64,000 bases of DNA from Massilia eurypsychrophila (GCF_002760655.1 NZ_PDOC01000002.1:310001-374000), one strand, 5' to 3'. Shown: positions 1-10,463, counted from the first letter of the stretch. The notes: generated by a model from the sequence alone, not told the origin. Translations and numbers: made by a program.

Positions 1-674
<674 letters not shown>

Positions 675-705
675 GCTGTGCCTCCCGCTGGTTTAGTTGT
701 CGAGC

Positions 706-1170
706 TTACTTAACGTCGAGCAGTTCCACATCGAAAATCAAATCGGAATCGGCCGGAATCGAACCGCCGCCGGCGCCCTTCTTGCCGTACGCCAGTTCGC
801 TCGGGATGATCAGGGTGCGCTTGCCGCCCACCTTCATGCCGGCCACGCCCTGGTCCCAGCCCTTGATGACGCGTCCTGCGCCGAGCTGGAACACCAGCGG
901 GTCGCCGCGGTCGAGCGAGGAATCGAACTTGCGGCCGCGCTGCTTCGGCGCCAGCGGCTTGTAGAACCAGCCGGTGTAGTGGACCACCACGTTGGCGCCG
1001 GCGGACGCTTCCTTGCCGGTGCCGACGACGTTGTCGATCTTGACCAGCGGATTGGCTTCCGCTGCGGGCGCGGCGGCGGCACTGGTAGCGGCGCCAGCCT
1101 GGCCGGCGGCGTGCGACATCGAAGCTGCGGCTGCGCACAGCATGGCGAGGATGAGGGAACGACGAATCAT
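706..1170 (-). CDS. FKBP-type peptidyl-prolyl cis-trans isomerase, exported
   Basis: Small single-domain FKBP isomerase of about 154 residues that should speed proline isomerisation during protein folding. The N-terminus MIRRSLILAMLCAAAASMSHA looks like a Sec signal peptide, so it probably acts in the periplasm. The FKBP core follows: VVVHYTGWFY, KFDSSLDRGDPLVFQLG, VIKGWDQGVAGM and the typical C-terminal stretch SELAYGKKGAGG. I chose the ATG at 1170 because a purine-rich stretch sits just upstream of it. An in-frame ATG at 1188 would add six residues (MKKETT) but has no visible ribosome site. It may be co-transcribed with cysK. Confidence 0.9.
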   Translation of the reverse strand: MIRRSLILAMLCAAAASMSHAAGQAGAATSAAAAPAAEANPLVKIDNVVGTGKEASAGANVVVHYTGWFYKPLAPKQRGRKFDSSLDRGDPLVFQLGAGRVIKGWDQGVAGMKVGGKRTLIIPSELAYGKKGAGGGSIPADSDLIFDVELLDVK

Positions 1171-1280
1171 GGTGGTTTCTTTCTTCATTAAGGGAAGGTC
1201 AAACTGGGTAATTCTGCAACCTTATCATAGCAAGGGCGCAGTCGGCTGCCCAGCCCCACTCTCGACGGCGATGTCACAGG

Positions 1281-2105
1281 TTATTCGGCGAGCTTGGTCA
1301 GCAGGTGCGCCGCGGCCACCATGCCGAAGCTGGCGGTCACCACCACGCTCGAGCCGAAGCCGGCGCAGTTGATGCCGGTCACGCCGCGCTGGTCGGCGTC
1401 GAGCGAGCAATTGGCCTCGTCGGCCGGAAAGCGCAGCGGCTCCATCGAGAACACGGCGTCGACGTTGAACTTGTTTTTCTCGCCGCGCGGAAAGCCATGG
1501 TTGGTGCGCATCAGCTTGCGCACTTTCTTGAGCAAGGGCTCCTGCTCGGTCTTCGACAAGTCGCGCACCGCGATCCTGGTCGGATCGGTCTGGCCGCCGG
1601 CGCCGCCGATGGTGATCACCGGCATGTCGTGGGCGCGGCACCAGGCCAGCAGCGCAGCCTTCGACTTGGCGCTGTCGATGGCGTCGACCACGTAGTCGTA
1701 ATGGCCGGCGCCGATCATCTGCTCGATATTGTCGGGCGTGATGAAGTCTTCCACCAAGGTCACCTTGCAGTACGGATTGATCTGGGCGATGCGTTCGGCC
1801 AGCGCGTCGATCTTGGCCTGGCCGACGGTGCCCGACAGCGCCTGGATCTGGCGGTTGATGTTCGATTCGGCCACGTTGTCGAGGTCGATCAGGGTCAGCG
1901 CGCCGATCGCGCTGCGCGCCAGCGCCTCGACGATCCACGAGCCGACGCCGCCAACACCGATCACGCAGACGTGCGCCGCCTGAAAGCGTTCCAGCGCAGG
2001 CTGGCCATACAGCCGCGCGATGCCGCCGAAACGGCGCGCGAAATCGATGTCGTGCGCGACTTGTCCGGCCACGTCCGGGACTACAGAATTGTTGAGGGAT
2101 TTCAT
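1281..2105 (-). CDS. tcdA: tRNA threonylcarbamoyladenosine dehydratase
   Basis: E1-like ThiF/MoeB-family ATPase of 274 residues that cyclises t6A37 in tRNA to ct6A. The nucleotide-binding signature [20 protein letters not shown] lies near residues 48-67, followed by [15 protein letters not shown], the typical adenylation motif with the acidic and arginine residues. Full family length (about 265-275). It is transcribed divergently from the hemerythrin-PdxH gene, with 77 bases between the two starts. Downstream on its strand is the FKBP gene, about 110 bases away, so it is probably its own transcription unit. Confidence 0.92.
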   Translation of the reverse strand: MKSLNNSVVPDVAGQVAHDIDFARRFGGIARLYGQPALERFQAAHVCVIGVGGVGSWIVEALARSAIGALTLIDLDNVAESNINRQIQALSGTVGQAKIDALAERIAQINPYCKVTLVEDFITPDNIEQMIGAGHYDYVVDAIDSAKSKAALLAWCRAHDMPVITIGGAGGQTDPTRIAVRDLSKTEQEPLLKKVRKLMRTNHGFPRGEKNKFNVDAVFSMEPLRFPADEANCSLDADQRGVTGINCAGFGSSVVVTASFGMVAAAHLLTKLAE

Positions 2106-2182
2106 CCGTGCATTTTAACGGACGTTGCCGCGTGGACTGCTCTAAAATGTTCCTTAGTCAACGAAAAAACCATGAAAGACCC

Positions 2183-3379
2183 ATGACCATGAACCCCCTG
2201 CCAGACACCGCGCCCGGATTCGACCAGCCGGTCGCCGTTCTCAAACACTGCCACGACCGCATCCGCAAGCAACTGGCGACCTTGCAAAAGCTGCTCGATC
2301 ACTTGCCGCGGCACGGCGCCGACGAGCAGGCGCGCGACGCCGCCCGCGCCGTGATGAAGTATTTCGACCAGGCCGCGCCGCTGCACCACGCCGACGAGGA
2401 GGAAAACCTGGTGCCGATGCTGCAGGCGGTGGCGCAGGGCGAGGACGCGGCAACGCTGGCGGTGCTGGTGCCGAGCATCCTGCAGGATCACGACGCCATG
2501 GATGCGATGTGGCAAACCTTGCATGAGGAGCTGGCCCTGATCGCCGCCGGCAGCGCCGCGACCTTGTCGGCGCCGGTGGTGCTGGCCTTTGCCGAGCGCT
2601 ACCTCGGCCACATGGAGCGCGAAGAAGTCCATATCGCGCCGATGGCCAAGCGGCTGTTCAGCGCCGCGCAGATGGCGCAACTGGGCGCGGCGATGCAGGC
2701 ACGGCGCGGGATTGCGGCGGCGCCGGCCGCGGAAGCGTCGGGCGAGGCGGTGTCCGCGCTGCGCAAGGATTATGGCCAGGCAACCCTGAACGAGGCCGAT
2801 GTCGCGGCCGACCCGATCGACCAGTTCACCGCCTGGTTCGACCAGGCGCTGGCGGCCGAAGTGCACGAACCGAACGCGATGAGCGTGTCGACCGTCGGCG
2901 CCGGCGGCCAGCCGAGCTCGCGCATCGTGCTGATCAAGCAGTTCGACCGCCGCGGCTTTACCTGGTACACCAACTACGACAGCCAGAAGGGCCAGGAACT
3001 GGCCGCCAATCCACACGCCGCAATACTCTTCTTTTGGAGCGAACTTGAACGCCAGATTCGCATCCAAGGAAGAGTAGAACGCACTTCAGCGGAAGAAAGC
3101 GACAAGTATTTCCACAGCCGGCCATTGAAAAGCCGGCTGGCGGCGATCGCATCGGTGCAAAGCGCGCCGATCGACAACCGCGCGGCGCTGGAAGAGAACT
3201 ACGAAGCGGTGGCGCGCCAATACGGCGAGGCGCCACCGCGGCCTGACAACTGGGGCGGCTTCCGACTGGTGCCGGAGCGAATCGAATTCTGGCAGGGCCG
3301 GCGTTCGCGTTTTCATGACCGCATTGTGTACACGCTGCAGCCGGATGGCAGCTGGGCGCGGCAACGACTGCAGCCGTAG
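2183..3379 (+). CDS. pdxH: hemerythrin-domain / pyridoxamine 5'-phosphate oxidase fusion
   Basis: One continuous frame of 398 residues joins two enzymes. Residues about 10-175 look like a hemerythrin HHE four-helix domain with the expected His/Glu ligands spaced through it ([31 protein letters not shown]). Residues about 190-398 are a complete PdxH, the FMN enzyme that oxidises pyridoxine or pyridoxamine phosphate to pyridoxal phosphate. Its marks are [34 protein letters not shown] and the C-terminal [12 protein letters not shown]. PdxH alone is normally about 210 residues. I chose the ATG at 2183, after GAAAGA; a longer frame opens at 2108 but its extra residues look unlike protein. The fusion is discussed as a finding. 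Confidence 0.9.
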   Translation: MTMNPLPDTAPGFDQPVAVLKHCHDRIRKQLATLQKLLDHLPRHGADEQARDAARAVMKYFDQAAPLHHADEEENLVPMLQAVAQGEDAATLAVLVPSILQDHDAMDAMWQTLHEELALIAAGSAATLSAPVVLAFAERYLGHMEREEVHIAPMAKRLFSAAQMAQLGAAMQARRGIAAAPAAEASGEAVSALRKDYGQATLNEADVAADPIDQFTAWFDQALAAEVHEPNAMSVSTVGAGGQPSSRIVLIKQFDRRGFTWYTNYDSQKGQELAANPHAAILFFWSELERQIRIQGRVERTSAEESDKYFHSRPLKSRLAAIASVQSAPIDNRAALEENYEAVARQYGEAPPRPDNWGGFRLVPERIEFWQGRRSRFHDRIVYTLQPDGSWARQRLQP

Positions 3380-3391
3380 ACGGCAGTCGCA

Positions 3392-3413
3392 GCGCGCCGG
3401 CCGTCCGGCGCGC
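3392..3413 (+). terminator. strong GC hairpin after pdxH fusion
   Basis: Perfect 9-bp stem (GCGCGCCGG / CCGGCGCGC) with a CCGT loop, starting 13 bases after the stop of the hemerythrin-PdxH gene and ending before the cfa ribosome site. It has no T-run, so it may act as a weak terminator, an attenuator or an mRNA 3' end protector. Confidence 0.45.
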
Positions 3414-3446
3414 CGACCATCTGGCGCCGGGAGTGGGAGGTGAAGC

Positions 3447-4703
3447 ATGTTCAACCAGATTCGACTGAGCCACTGGAACGAAGCCATGCGCAGCCAGCTC
3501 GCGCTGCCCTTGCGCATCGTACTGTGGAATGGCCAGCAGCTCGACTTTTCGCAGGAAGTGCCGCGCGTGACGATCCGGGTACCGTCGCCGTCGGCGCTGC
3601 GCTACCTGCTGTCGCCGTCGCTGTATAACCTTGGCAGCGCCTACGTCGAGGGGGCGATCGAAGTGAGCGGGCGCGCCAACGACATGATTGCCGTGGTCAA
3701 CGCGCTGGCGCGCGCCGGCATGCACCGCCAGCGCGGCCTTGCCGCCCGCATCATCAGGCTGCTCGGCAGCCGCCACACGCGCAAGCAGGATGCCGAGGCC
3801 ATCCAGTACCACTACGACGTGTCGAACGACTTCTACCGCGCCTGGCTCGATCCGTCGATGGTGTATTCGTGCGCCTACTTCGAAACCGGCGCCGAAGACC
3901 TGGCCACGGCGCAGCGTAAAAAAATCGACCACATCCTCGCCAAGATCGACCTGCGGCCCGGCCAGACGCTGCTCGACATCGGCTGCGGCTGGGGCGCGCT
4001 CGTCATCCGCGCCGCCGAGCGCTTCGGCGCCCGCTGCGTCGGCGTCACGCTGTCCGAAAACCAGGCGCTGCTGGCGCGCGAGCGGGTCGAGCGCGCCGGC
4101 CTGTCGCACCTGGTGGAAATCCGCCTGCAGGATTACCGCGACGTGGCCGGCCACTTCGACCGCATCACCAGCGTCGGCATGTTCGAGCATGTCGGCGTGG
4201 CCCAGCTGCCGGCGTATTTCAGGCGCATCAACGAGTTGCTGGCGCCAAACGGCGTGGCGATGAACCACGGCCTGACCAGCACCGACGTGCAGCACCGCGG
4301 CACGCCCTACGGCGGCGGCCGCTTCATCCACCGCTACGTGTTCCCGCACGGCGAGCTGGCGCACCTGGGCACGGTGATCCGTTGCATGCAGGAAGGCGGG
4401 CTGGAGGTGCGCGACGTCGAAAACCTGCGCCGCCACTACGCGCGCACCTGCGCCATCTGGACCGAAAATTTCGAGGCCAACGCCGAGCGCATCCGCCAGC
4501 TGACCGATCCGAAGCGCTTCCGCATCTGGCACGTCTACCTGGCCGGCTGCACCTATGCGTTCGAGCACGACTGGATCAGCGTGTACCAGGTCGTGTGCGG
4601 CAAGGCCGGTCTGGATCCGGCGACAATTCCGTGGTCGCGCCGCTACATGTACGCCGCGCCGGCGGGCCGGCTCACTTCAGCCGATTTGCAAACGTCTTCC
4701 TGA
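3447..4703 (+). CDS. cfa: cyclopropane-fatty-acyl-phospholipid synthase
   Basis: SAM-dependent methyltransferase of 418 residues that converts cis double bonds of membrane phospholipid acyl chains into cyclopropane rings. It shows the family landmarks HYDVSNDFYRAWLDPSMVYSCAYFE, LDIGCGWGALVIRAAERFG (SAM site), the QDYRD motif, and SVGMFEHVG followed by HRYVFPHGEL. The ATG at 3447 follows a clear GGGAGG. Its last 32 bases overlap the end of msrA on the opposite strand. Some family members make other SAM-derived fatty-acid modifications, so the exact product is inferred. Confidence 0.92.
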   Translation: MFNQIRLSHWNEAMRSQLALPLRIVLWNGQQLDFSQEVPRVTIRVPSPSALRYLLSPSLYNLGSAYVEGAIEVSGRANDMIAVVNALARAGMHRQRGLAARIIRLLGSRHTRKQDAEAIQYHYDVSNDFYRAWLDPSMVYSCAYFETGAEDLATAQRKKIDHILAKIDLRPGQTLLDIGCGWGALVIRAAERFGARCVGVTLSENQALLARERVERAGLSHLVEIRLQDYRDVAGHFDRITSVGMFEHVGVAQLPAYFRRINELLAPNGVAMNHGLTSTDVQHRGTPYGGGRFIHRYVFPHGELAHLGTVIRCMQEGGLEVRDVENLRRHYARTCAIWTENFEANAERIRQLTDPKRFRIWHVYLAGCTYAFEHDWISVYQVVCGKAGLDPATIPWSRRYMYAAPAGRLTSADLQTSS

Positions 4704-5205
4704 ATTTGCTCACTTTGGGCGCCACCACGAAGGCGCAGTAACCCTGCAGCGGATGCTGGCGAAAGTAATCCTGGTGATACGCTTCGGCCTTGTACCAGGT
4801 CGTCGCCGGCGTGACTTCAGTGACGATCGGCGCGTCCCAGACGTTGGCCATTGCGGCCACCACCTGGCGTGCCACCGCCTCCTGCTGCGGCGACGTAAAG
4901 AAAATGGCCGAGCGGTACTGGGTGCCGACGTCGTTGCCCTGGCGGTTCAAGGTGGTCGGATCGTGGATGGTAAAGAACACTTCGAGGATGTCGCGGTAGC
5001 TGATCTGCGCCGGGTCGAATTCGAGCCGCACCACTTCGGCGTGGCCGGTGCTGCCGGCGCAGACCTGCTCGTAGGTCGGATCGGCCTGGTGCCCGCCCAT
5101 GTAGCCCGATTCGACGCCGGTGACGCCGCGCACCTCGAGATACACCGCCTCCAGGCACCAGAAACACCCGCCGCCGAGAATTGCCACTTCCGCTTGGTTC
5201 GTCAT
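4672..5205 (-). CDS. msrA: peptide methionine (S)-S-oxide reductase
   Basis: Repairs oxidised methionine (S-sulfoxide) in proteins. It has 177 residues, normal for a stand-alone MsrA. The catalytic motif GGCFWCLE is at residues 12-19, with GYMGG and the downstream YEQVCAGSTGHAEVV and FFTIHDPTTLNRQGND blocks intact. It is convergent with cfa and the two coding regions share 32 bases at their 3' ends, so no terminator can lie between them. Confidence 0.95.
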   Translation of the reverse strand: MTNQAEVAILGGGCFWCLEAVYLEVRGVTGVESGYMGGHQADPTYEQVCAGSTGHAEVVRLEFDPAQISYRDILEVFFTIHDPTTLNRQGNDVGTQYRSAIFFTSPQQEAVARQVVAAMANVWDAPIVTEVTPATTWYKAEAYHQDYFRQHPLQGYCAFVVAPKVSKFRKTFANRLK

Positions 5206-5337
5206 CTCACACCCCAGGTATAAGCTGTTTCACAAGGTTAACTGTAACGCAAAGCGCGCAGCCGCGCAGCCTGCGCTTGCGCGAATAACATCTCGGCCGG
5301 CAAATTTGGCATAATGGCTTAAATACACAGGGCACCA

Positions 5338-5847
5338 ATGAACACAAGCTCCCCCCGCGATGGCTCGCGCGAAGTCGATCCGGTCCAGTTCCGCCTGGCG
5401 CTGTCGCAATTTGCGACTGGCGTCACCGTCATCACGACGCGGCTGGCCGACGGCAGCTTCCGCGGCCTGACCGCCAGTTCCTTCAATTCAGTGTCGCTCA
5501 AGCCGCCGCTGGTGTTGTGGAGCCTGGGCGAAGGCGCCAACAGCATGCCGGTTTTCAGCGGCAACTCGCACTACGTCATCAACGTGCTCGCCGCCGGCCA
5601 GGCCGAGCTGGCCGAGCGCTTTTCGCGGCGCAGCGCCAACCCGTTCGCAGATACCGACTACGAGCTCTCGCGCACCGGCCAGCCGATCCTGAAAGGGGTC
5701 GCCGCGTGGTTCGAGTGCCACAACCGCAGCCGCTACCCGGAAGGCGACCATGTCATCTTCGTCGGCGAAGTCGAAGAGTGCGCCGTGCATCCGCAGCCGG
5801 CGCTGATTTTCCACCACGGCCGTTTCGGCAGCACGCAAGAGTGCTAG
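5338..5847 (+). CDS. flavin reductase-like (FMN-binding split barrel) protein
   Basis: 169-residue protein of the flavin reductase-like domain family (DIM6/NTAB type), which bind FMN and often supply reduced flavin to a partner monooxygenase. Visible family segments are [17 protein letters not shown], the [16 protein letters not shown] flavin-binding stretch and [14 protein letters not shown]. It sits 28 bases upstream of glutaryl-CoA dehydrogenase on the same strand and may share its transcript. No monooxygenase gene is nearby, so its partner and substrate are unknown. Confidence 0.88.
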   Translation: MNTSSPRDGSREVDPVQFRLALSQFATGVTVITTRLADGSFRGLTASSFNSVSLKPPLVLWSLGEGANSMPVFSGNSHYVINVLAAGQAELAERFSRRSANPFADTDYELSRTGQPILKGVAAWFECHNRSRYPEGDHVIFVGEVEECAVHPQPALIFHHGRFGSTQEC

Positions 5848-5875
5848 CCGGCCGGCCATCCAGACCAGGACTCCC

Positions 5876-7072
5876 ATGAACCGACCAGAAGCAATCCCCA
5901 AAGCCCAGTTCCATTGGGATGACCCGCTGTTGCTGAACAACCAGCTCAGCGACGACGAGCGGATGGTACGCGACGCCGCCCACGCGTACAGCCAGGACAA
6001 GCTGCGCCCGCGCGTGCTCGAGGCGTTTCGCCACGAACGGATGGACACCTCGATCTTCCGCGAGATGGGCGAACTGGGCCTGCTGGGGCCGACGATCCCG
6101 ACCGAATACGGCGGCTCCGGCCTCAACTACGTCAGCTACGGCCTGATCGCGCGCGAAGTCGAGCGGGTCGACTCCGGCTACCGCTCGATGATGAGCGTGC
6201 AGTCCTCGCTGGTGATGGTGCCGATCTTCGAATTCGGCACCGAAGCGCAGCGCCAGAAATACCTGCCCAAGCTGGCCTCCGGCGAATGGATCGGCTGCTT
6301 CGGCCTGACCGAACCGAACCACGGCTCCGATCCCGGCTCGATGATCACCCGCGCCAAGAAAGTCGACGGCGGCTACGCGCTGACCGGCGCCAAGATGTGG
6401 ATCACCAATTCGCCGGTGGCCGACGTGTTTGTCGTGTGGGCCAAGGACGACGAAGGCGCGATCCGCGGCTTCGTGCTGGAAAAAGGCATGGCCGGCCTGT
6501 CGGCGCCGGCAATCCACGGCAAGTTCGGCCTGCGCGCCTCCGTCACCGGCGAGATCGTGATGGACAACGTGTTCTGCCCGGAAGAAAACGCCTTTCCCGA
6601 CGTGCGCGGCCTGAAGGGTCCTTTCACCTGCCTCAATTCGGCCCGTTACGGCATTGCCTGGGGCGCGCTCGGCGCGGCGGAAGACTGCTGGCACATTGCG
6701 CGCCAGTATACGATGGACCGCCACCAGTTCGGCCGGCCGCTGGCGGCCAACCAGCTGGTGCAGAAAAAGCTGGCCGACATGCAGACCGAAATCACGCTCG
6801 GCCTGCAGGGCTGCCTGCAGCTGGGCCGCATGAAGGACGCCGGCACCGCCGCCGTCGAGATCACATCGATGATGAAGCGCAACTCGTGCGGCAAGTCGCT
6901 CGACATTGCCCGCGTCGCGCGCGACATGTTGGGCGGCAACGGCATCTCCGACGAATTCGGCGTGATCCGCCACATGGTCAACCTCGAGGTGGTCAACACC
7001 TACGAAGGCACGCACGACATCCATGCGCTGATCCTCGGGCGCGCGCAGACCGGCATCCAGGCGTTTTGCTGA
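5876..7072 (+). CDS. gcdH: glutaryl-CoA dehydrogenase
   Basis: Acyl-CoA dehydrogenase of 398 residues that oxidises and decarboxylates glutaryl-CoA to crotonyl-CoA, the exit step of lysine, tryptophan and glutarate breakdown. FAD/acyl-CoA motifs are visible: [32 protein letters not shown] and RQFGRPLA-like [12 protein letters not shown]. The C-terminal [18 protein letters not shown] carries the catalytic glutamate in the arrangement typical of GcdH rather than other acyl-CoA dehydrogenases. AGGA precedes the ATG. About 135 bases without a gene follow before the SDR. Confidence 0.93.
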   Translation: MNRPEAIPKAQFHWDDPLLLNNQLSDDERMVRDAAHAYSQDKLRPRVLEAFRHERMDTSIFREMGELGLLGPTIPTEYGGSGLNYVSYGLIAREVERVDSGYRSMMSVQSSLVMVPIFEFGTEAQRQKYLPKLASGEWIGCFGLTEPNHGSDPGSMITRAKKVDGGYALTGAKMWITNSPVADVFVVWAKDDEGAIRGFVLEKGMAGLSAPAIHGKFGLRASVTGEIVMDNVFCPEENAFPDVRGLKGPFTCLNSARYGIAWGALGAAEDCWHIARQYTMDRHQFGRPLAANQLVQKKLADMQTEITLGLQGCLQLGRMKDAGTAAVEITSMMKRNSCGKSLDIARVARDMLGGNGISDEFGVIRHMVNLEVVNTYEGTHDIHALILGRAQTGIQAFC

Positions 7073-7207
7073 TGCCCGCATGGCAGGCGCCTGCAGGCGT
7101 GCAGCAATAAGCCAGAAGCCTGGAGTTTCAGGCAAGCCGCAGCGACGGCGCACTTTTACCATGCTCTCCACCTGTTCACACCTTCGAACAACTTGATGGA
7201 GATGACA

Positions 7208-8044
7208 ATGAGTAAAGTCTGGTTTATTACCGGTGCCGCCCGAGGCATCGGCGCCCGCGTCGCACAAGCGGCGATCGATGCCGGCGAGCGCGTGGTCGCC
7301 ACCGGCCGCGACATGGCGCAGCTGCGCAATACCTTCGGCAACGCCGATGCCGAACGTATCGCCCTGGTCCATCTCGACGTGGCCGATGCCGGCAGCGCCG
7401 TCGACGCGGTCAAGCGTGCGCTCGAGCGCTTCGGCCGGATCGATGTCCTCGTCAACAACGCCGCCTACGGCTTGCTCGGCAATTTCGAAGAGCTGGCGCC
7501 AGCACAGATCGAGCAGCAGTTTGCCGTCAATGTGTATGGCGTCATGCATGTCATGCGCGCCGTGCTGCCGACCATGCGGGCGCAGCGCGCGGGCCACATC
7601 ATCAACATTTCCTCGATCGCGGGCGTCACCGGATTCGACGGCGCCTCGGTCTACTGCGCGTCCAAATATGCGATCGAAGGACTGTCGGCCTCGCTGTCGC
7701 TAGAGCTCGACAAATTCGGCATCCAGGTCAGCGTCGTCGAGCCGGGCTTTTTCCGCACCGATTTTCTCGACGCCTCGTCGGTTCGCTATGGCGCCGCGTC
7801 GATCGACGCGTATGCCGCTCACGGCAAAGTGGAAGACGCCTACGGCGCTTACCACGGCAAGCAGCTGGGCGATCCGGTCAAGCTTGGACGCGCAATCGTC
7901 CAGCTCGCATCGCTGCCGGCGCCGCCGCGCCAGCTGCTGGCCGGCAGCGACGCGCTGGCCATGGCGACCGCCACCGTCGACGCGCGGCGCGCCACGATGC
8001 TGGCCGATGCGGCGCTGTCGGCCTCGACCGACCACGTCGATTGA
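7208..8044 (+). CDS. short-chain dehydrogenase/reductase
   Basis: Classical SDR of 278 residues, substrate unknown. The nucleotide-binding motif TGAARGIG is at the N-terminus, NNAAYG (the NNAG-type motif) about residue 85, and the catalytic Ser-Tyr-Lys as ISSIAG then YCASKYA. The start at 7208 is chosen because GGAG sits 6 bases upstream; three earlier in-frame start codons within 15 bases lack that spacing. An AraC-type regulator begins just after the stop, possibly coupled, and is the likely regulator of this gene. Confidence 0.88.
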   Translation: MSKVWFITGAARGIGARVAQAAIDAGERVVATGRDMAQLRNTFGNADAERIALVHLDVADAGSAVDAVKRALERFGRIDVLVNNAAYGLLGNFEELAPAQIEQQFAVNVYGVMHVMRAVLPTMRAQRAGHIINISSIAGVTGFDGASVYCASKYAIEGLSASLSLELDKFGIQVSVVEPGFFRTDFLDASSVRYGAASIDAYAAHGKVEDAYGAYHGKQLGDPVKLGRAIVQLASLPAPPRQLLAGSDALAMATATVDARRATMLADAALSASTDHVD

Positions 8045-8076
8045 TCGGCAGCGGCCCGCCCGTGTATGCTGCGTCA

Positions 8077-9036
8077 ATGAAAGCCGATACGACGATCAAC
8101 GCAGGCCTGCAGCGGCTTGCCGGCCTGCTGCTGCGGGCGGCGCCCCACGACGGCAGTTTTGCGGTGGGGGTCGGCGGCGCGCACGCGGTGCGCACGTCGA
8201 CGACCAGCGCCGAGCTGGTGCACGGACTGCATCGCCCTGCCCTGTGCATCGTGGCCCAGGGCGCAAAAACGGTCATGCTGGGCGACGAGTCCTACGATTA
8301 CGATCCTGCCCGCATGCTGATTTTTTCGCTGGACCTGCCAATTGCGGCAATGATTCGCCAGGCGACAATGGCAGCGCCATACCTGTCGCTGCGGCTCGAT
8401 TTCGACCTGGCCCGCCTGGCCGAGTTGATCGTGCAGGTGTACCCGGACGGCGTGCCGCTGCTGCCGGCCAGGCGCGCAATCTGCGTCGCCGATGCCACCG
8501 AGGCGATCCTCGATGCGGCGGCGCGCCTGGTGGCCTTGGCGCACCAGCCGGACGATGCGCAATTGCTGGCGCCGCTGATCGTCGACGAGATGCTGATCCG
8601 CCTGCTGCGCGGCCCTTTCGGCGCGCGCCTGGCGCAACTGGGGCATGCCGAATCGCATCGCGTGACCAGGGTCGTCGCGTGGCTGCGCAACCATTTCGAT
8701 GAGCCGATGCGGATCGACGACCTGGCCGACATGGCGCACATGAGCGCCTCGTCGCTGCACCAGCATTTCAAGAATCTGACGTCGATGAGTCCACTGCAGT
8801 TTCAAAAGACATTGCGTCTGCAGCAAGCCCGGCGGCTGATGCTGTCAAACGGCATGACCGCCAGCAGCGCCGGGCAACAAGTCGGCTACCTGAGCGCGTC
8901 GCAGTTCAGCCGCGAATATGCGCGCCATTTCGGCAGCTCGCCGAGCGGGGATATGGTGCGGCTGCGCGACCATCGGCTGGCCGACGTGGCGTGCTCCCAA
9001 TCGGCGCCTGGCTGTTCTATGCACCGGCCTGGCTGA
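8077..9036 (+). CDS. AraC-family transcriptional regulator
   Basis: About 319 residues. The N-terminal half matches the AraC-type cupin-like ligand domain (LCIVAQGAKTVMLGDESYDYDPARMLIFSLDLP), and the C-terminal about 100 residues carry the double helix-turn-helix (MRIDDLADMAHMSASSLHQHFKNLTSMSPLQFQK, here seen in pieces, then GYLSASQFSREYARHFG). It directly follows the SDR gene and probably regulates it. The ATG at 8077 is preferred; a TTG at 8041 overlapping the SDR stop would add 12 residues. Its 3' end overlaps the diguanylate cyclase gene on the other strand by 20 bases. Confidence 0.88.
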   Translation: MKADTTINAGLQRLAGLLLRAAPHDGSFAVGVGGAHAVRTSTTSAELVHGLHRPALCIVAQGAKTVMLGDESYDYDPARMLIFSLDLPIAAMIRQATMAAPYLSLRLDFDLARLAELIVQVYPDGVPLLPARRAICVADATEAILDAAARLVALAHQPDDAQLLAPLIVDEMLIRLLRGPFGARLAQLGHAESHRVTRVVAWLRNHFDEPMRIDDLADMAHMSASSLHQHFKNLTSMSPLQFQKTLRLQQARRLMLSNGMTASSAGQQVGYLSASQFSREYARHFGSSPSGDMVRLRDHRLADVACSQSAPGCSMHRPG

Positions 9037-10333
9037 CGGCGCGCTGGTAGAAACGATAGCGGTTGCGTCCGTCCGCCTTCGACGCATACATCGCCTTGTC
9101 GGCATTGCGCAGCAGCTCGTCCGGCGTGACCGCATCGTTGGGAAACAGCGTAATGCCGATGCTGCACGAGATGGACCGCACGTCGTCGAACAGCTGAAAC
9201 GGCCTGGCAAGCTCATCGACAATTTCCTGCGCCAGGATTTCGACGTGCGTCACGTCGTTGACCTCGGTGAGGATGACGGTAAATTCATCGCCGCTGAGGC
9301 GCGCCACCGTGTCGGTGCGCCGCACGCACGACGCGATGCGCTGCGCCGCCTGCTCCAGCAGCCTGTCGCCGGCAACGTGACCGAGCTGATCGTTGACTGA
9401 CTTGAAGCGGTCGAGGTCGACAAACATCAGCGCCACCGGAATGCCGGTGCGCTCCGCATGGCGCAGGTCCTGCTCGAGCCGGTCGCAAAACAGGCGCCGG
9501 TTCGGCAAGCCGGTCAGCACGTCGAAATTGGCCCATCGCCAGCTCTTTTCTTCCGCCGCCTTGCGCTCGGTGATGTTGCGCGCCGTGCCGGCGATGGCGA
9601 CGATCTTGCCGCCGTTGTCGATCGCCGGGGCAAGAATGTATTCGTATTGCTGCACGCAGTCGCTGCCGCACGCGTACGAAAGCTCGCCGCGGCAGCTCTG
9701 CCTGCTGGCAATGACGTGCACCAGCTGCTGCTGCAGCTCGAGCGCATGCGGCTGGCCAAGGTCGACGAAGGTCTTGCCGACAATGTCGTCCGGCGCGATC
9801 CGGTAGAGCTTGCACAGCGCCTGGTTCGCATACATGAAGCGGCCGTCGGTACCGAGCACGAAGACATGATCGGGCGAGGCCGTCATCACCGTCTGGAACA
9901 ATCGCTCGTGCTTTTCTTTCTCGGCCGTGTAGCCGGCCAGCGATGCGCTCAGCGATTCGTCGATGGCCTCGTTGAACCTGAGCAGGTCGTCGAAATCGGT
10001 CGGCTGGATGGTGGTGTCGGCCTTGGTCCAGAAGGCGATCACGCTGGCGCGCAGGGCGCGGTACTCGGAGACCGTCTCGTTGATGTCGAAGCCGGCCGTC
10101 CAGCGGCCGATGCCGTGCGCCTCGGCGGCGTCTTCCTCACTGCGCGCGACCAGCGGCTGGCCGCGGTTCGCACGATCGAGCTCGGCAGCAATGGTCAGCA
10201 GCATCTCGCGGGCATGATCGCGGATCGCCGCCTTTCCCATCCCGCGCGCCGAGCGGATGACCGTTTCGGCGAACTCGTCCCACTTCTGCAAGATGGGCTC
10301 AATGTTTGCCCGAATGAAGTCCGCCAGCCGCAT
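9017..10333 (-). CDS. PAS-GGDEF diguanylate cyclase with RsbR-like N-terminal sensor
   Basis: 438 residues, predicted soluble. Residues about 1-140 resemble a helical RsbR/RsbT-type globin-like sensor domain (LRFNEAIDESLSASLAGYTAEKEK). Residues about 145-265 are a PAS fold (LFQTVMTASPDHVFVLGTDG, then GTARNITERK). Residues about 270-435 are a GGDEF domain whose active loop reads SGDEF, a functional variant, with an RRTD I-site five residues before it, suggesting product inhibition by c-di-GMP. There is no EAL domain. It should therefore make c-di-GMP in response to an unknown cytoplasmic cue. An upstream TTG at 10339 is an alternative start. Confidence 0.9.
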   Translation of the reverse strand: MRLADFIRANIEPILQKWDEFAETVIRSARGMGKAAIRDHAREMLLTIAAELDRANRGQPLVARSEEDAAEAHGIGRWTAGFDINETVSEYRALRASVIAFWTKADTTIQPTDFDDLLRFNEAIDESLSASLAGYTAEKEKHERLFQTVMTASPDHVFVLGTDGRFMYANQALCKLYRIAPDDIVGKTFVDLGQPHALELQQQLVHVIASRQSCRGELSYACGSDCVQQYEYILAPAIDNGGKIVAIAGTARNITERKAAEEKSWRWANFDVLTGLPNRRLFCDRLEQDLRHAERTGIPVALMFVDLDRFKSVNDQLGHVAGDRLLEQAAQRIASCVRRTDTVARLSGDEFTVILTEVNDVTHVEILAQEIVDELARPFQLFDDVRSISCSIGITLFPNDAVTPDELLRNADKAMYASKADGRNRYRFYQRAVSQAGA

Positions 10334-10418
10334 CGCCAAGTTGTCTCTGGTTGAAATTTTCTGTTAGACCGCGCTTGCCGGCGGCAGTTCCGCCGGACTG
10401 AGCGGGCATAAGCAGGCG

Positions 10419-10442
10419 GAAAAAAACCCGCCGCAGCGGGTT
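10419..10442 (-). terminator. rho-independent terminator of ompW-like gene
   Basis: On the minus strand, AACCCG CTGCGG CGGGTT is followed by a run of seven T. It lies about 20 bases past the stop of the OmpW-like gene, in the right orientation. Confidence 0.8.
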
Positions 10443-10463
10443 GCGTGGTCCGCTTCAGTCCGC

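Noticed and set aside
5753-7597. Long minus-strand open frame opposite gcdH and the SDR
   Set aside because: Low-complexity antisense product; both plus-strand genes are clear enzymes.
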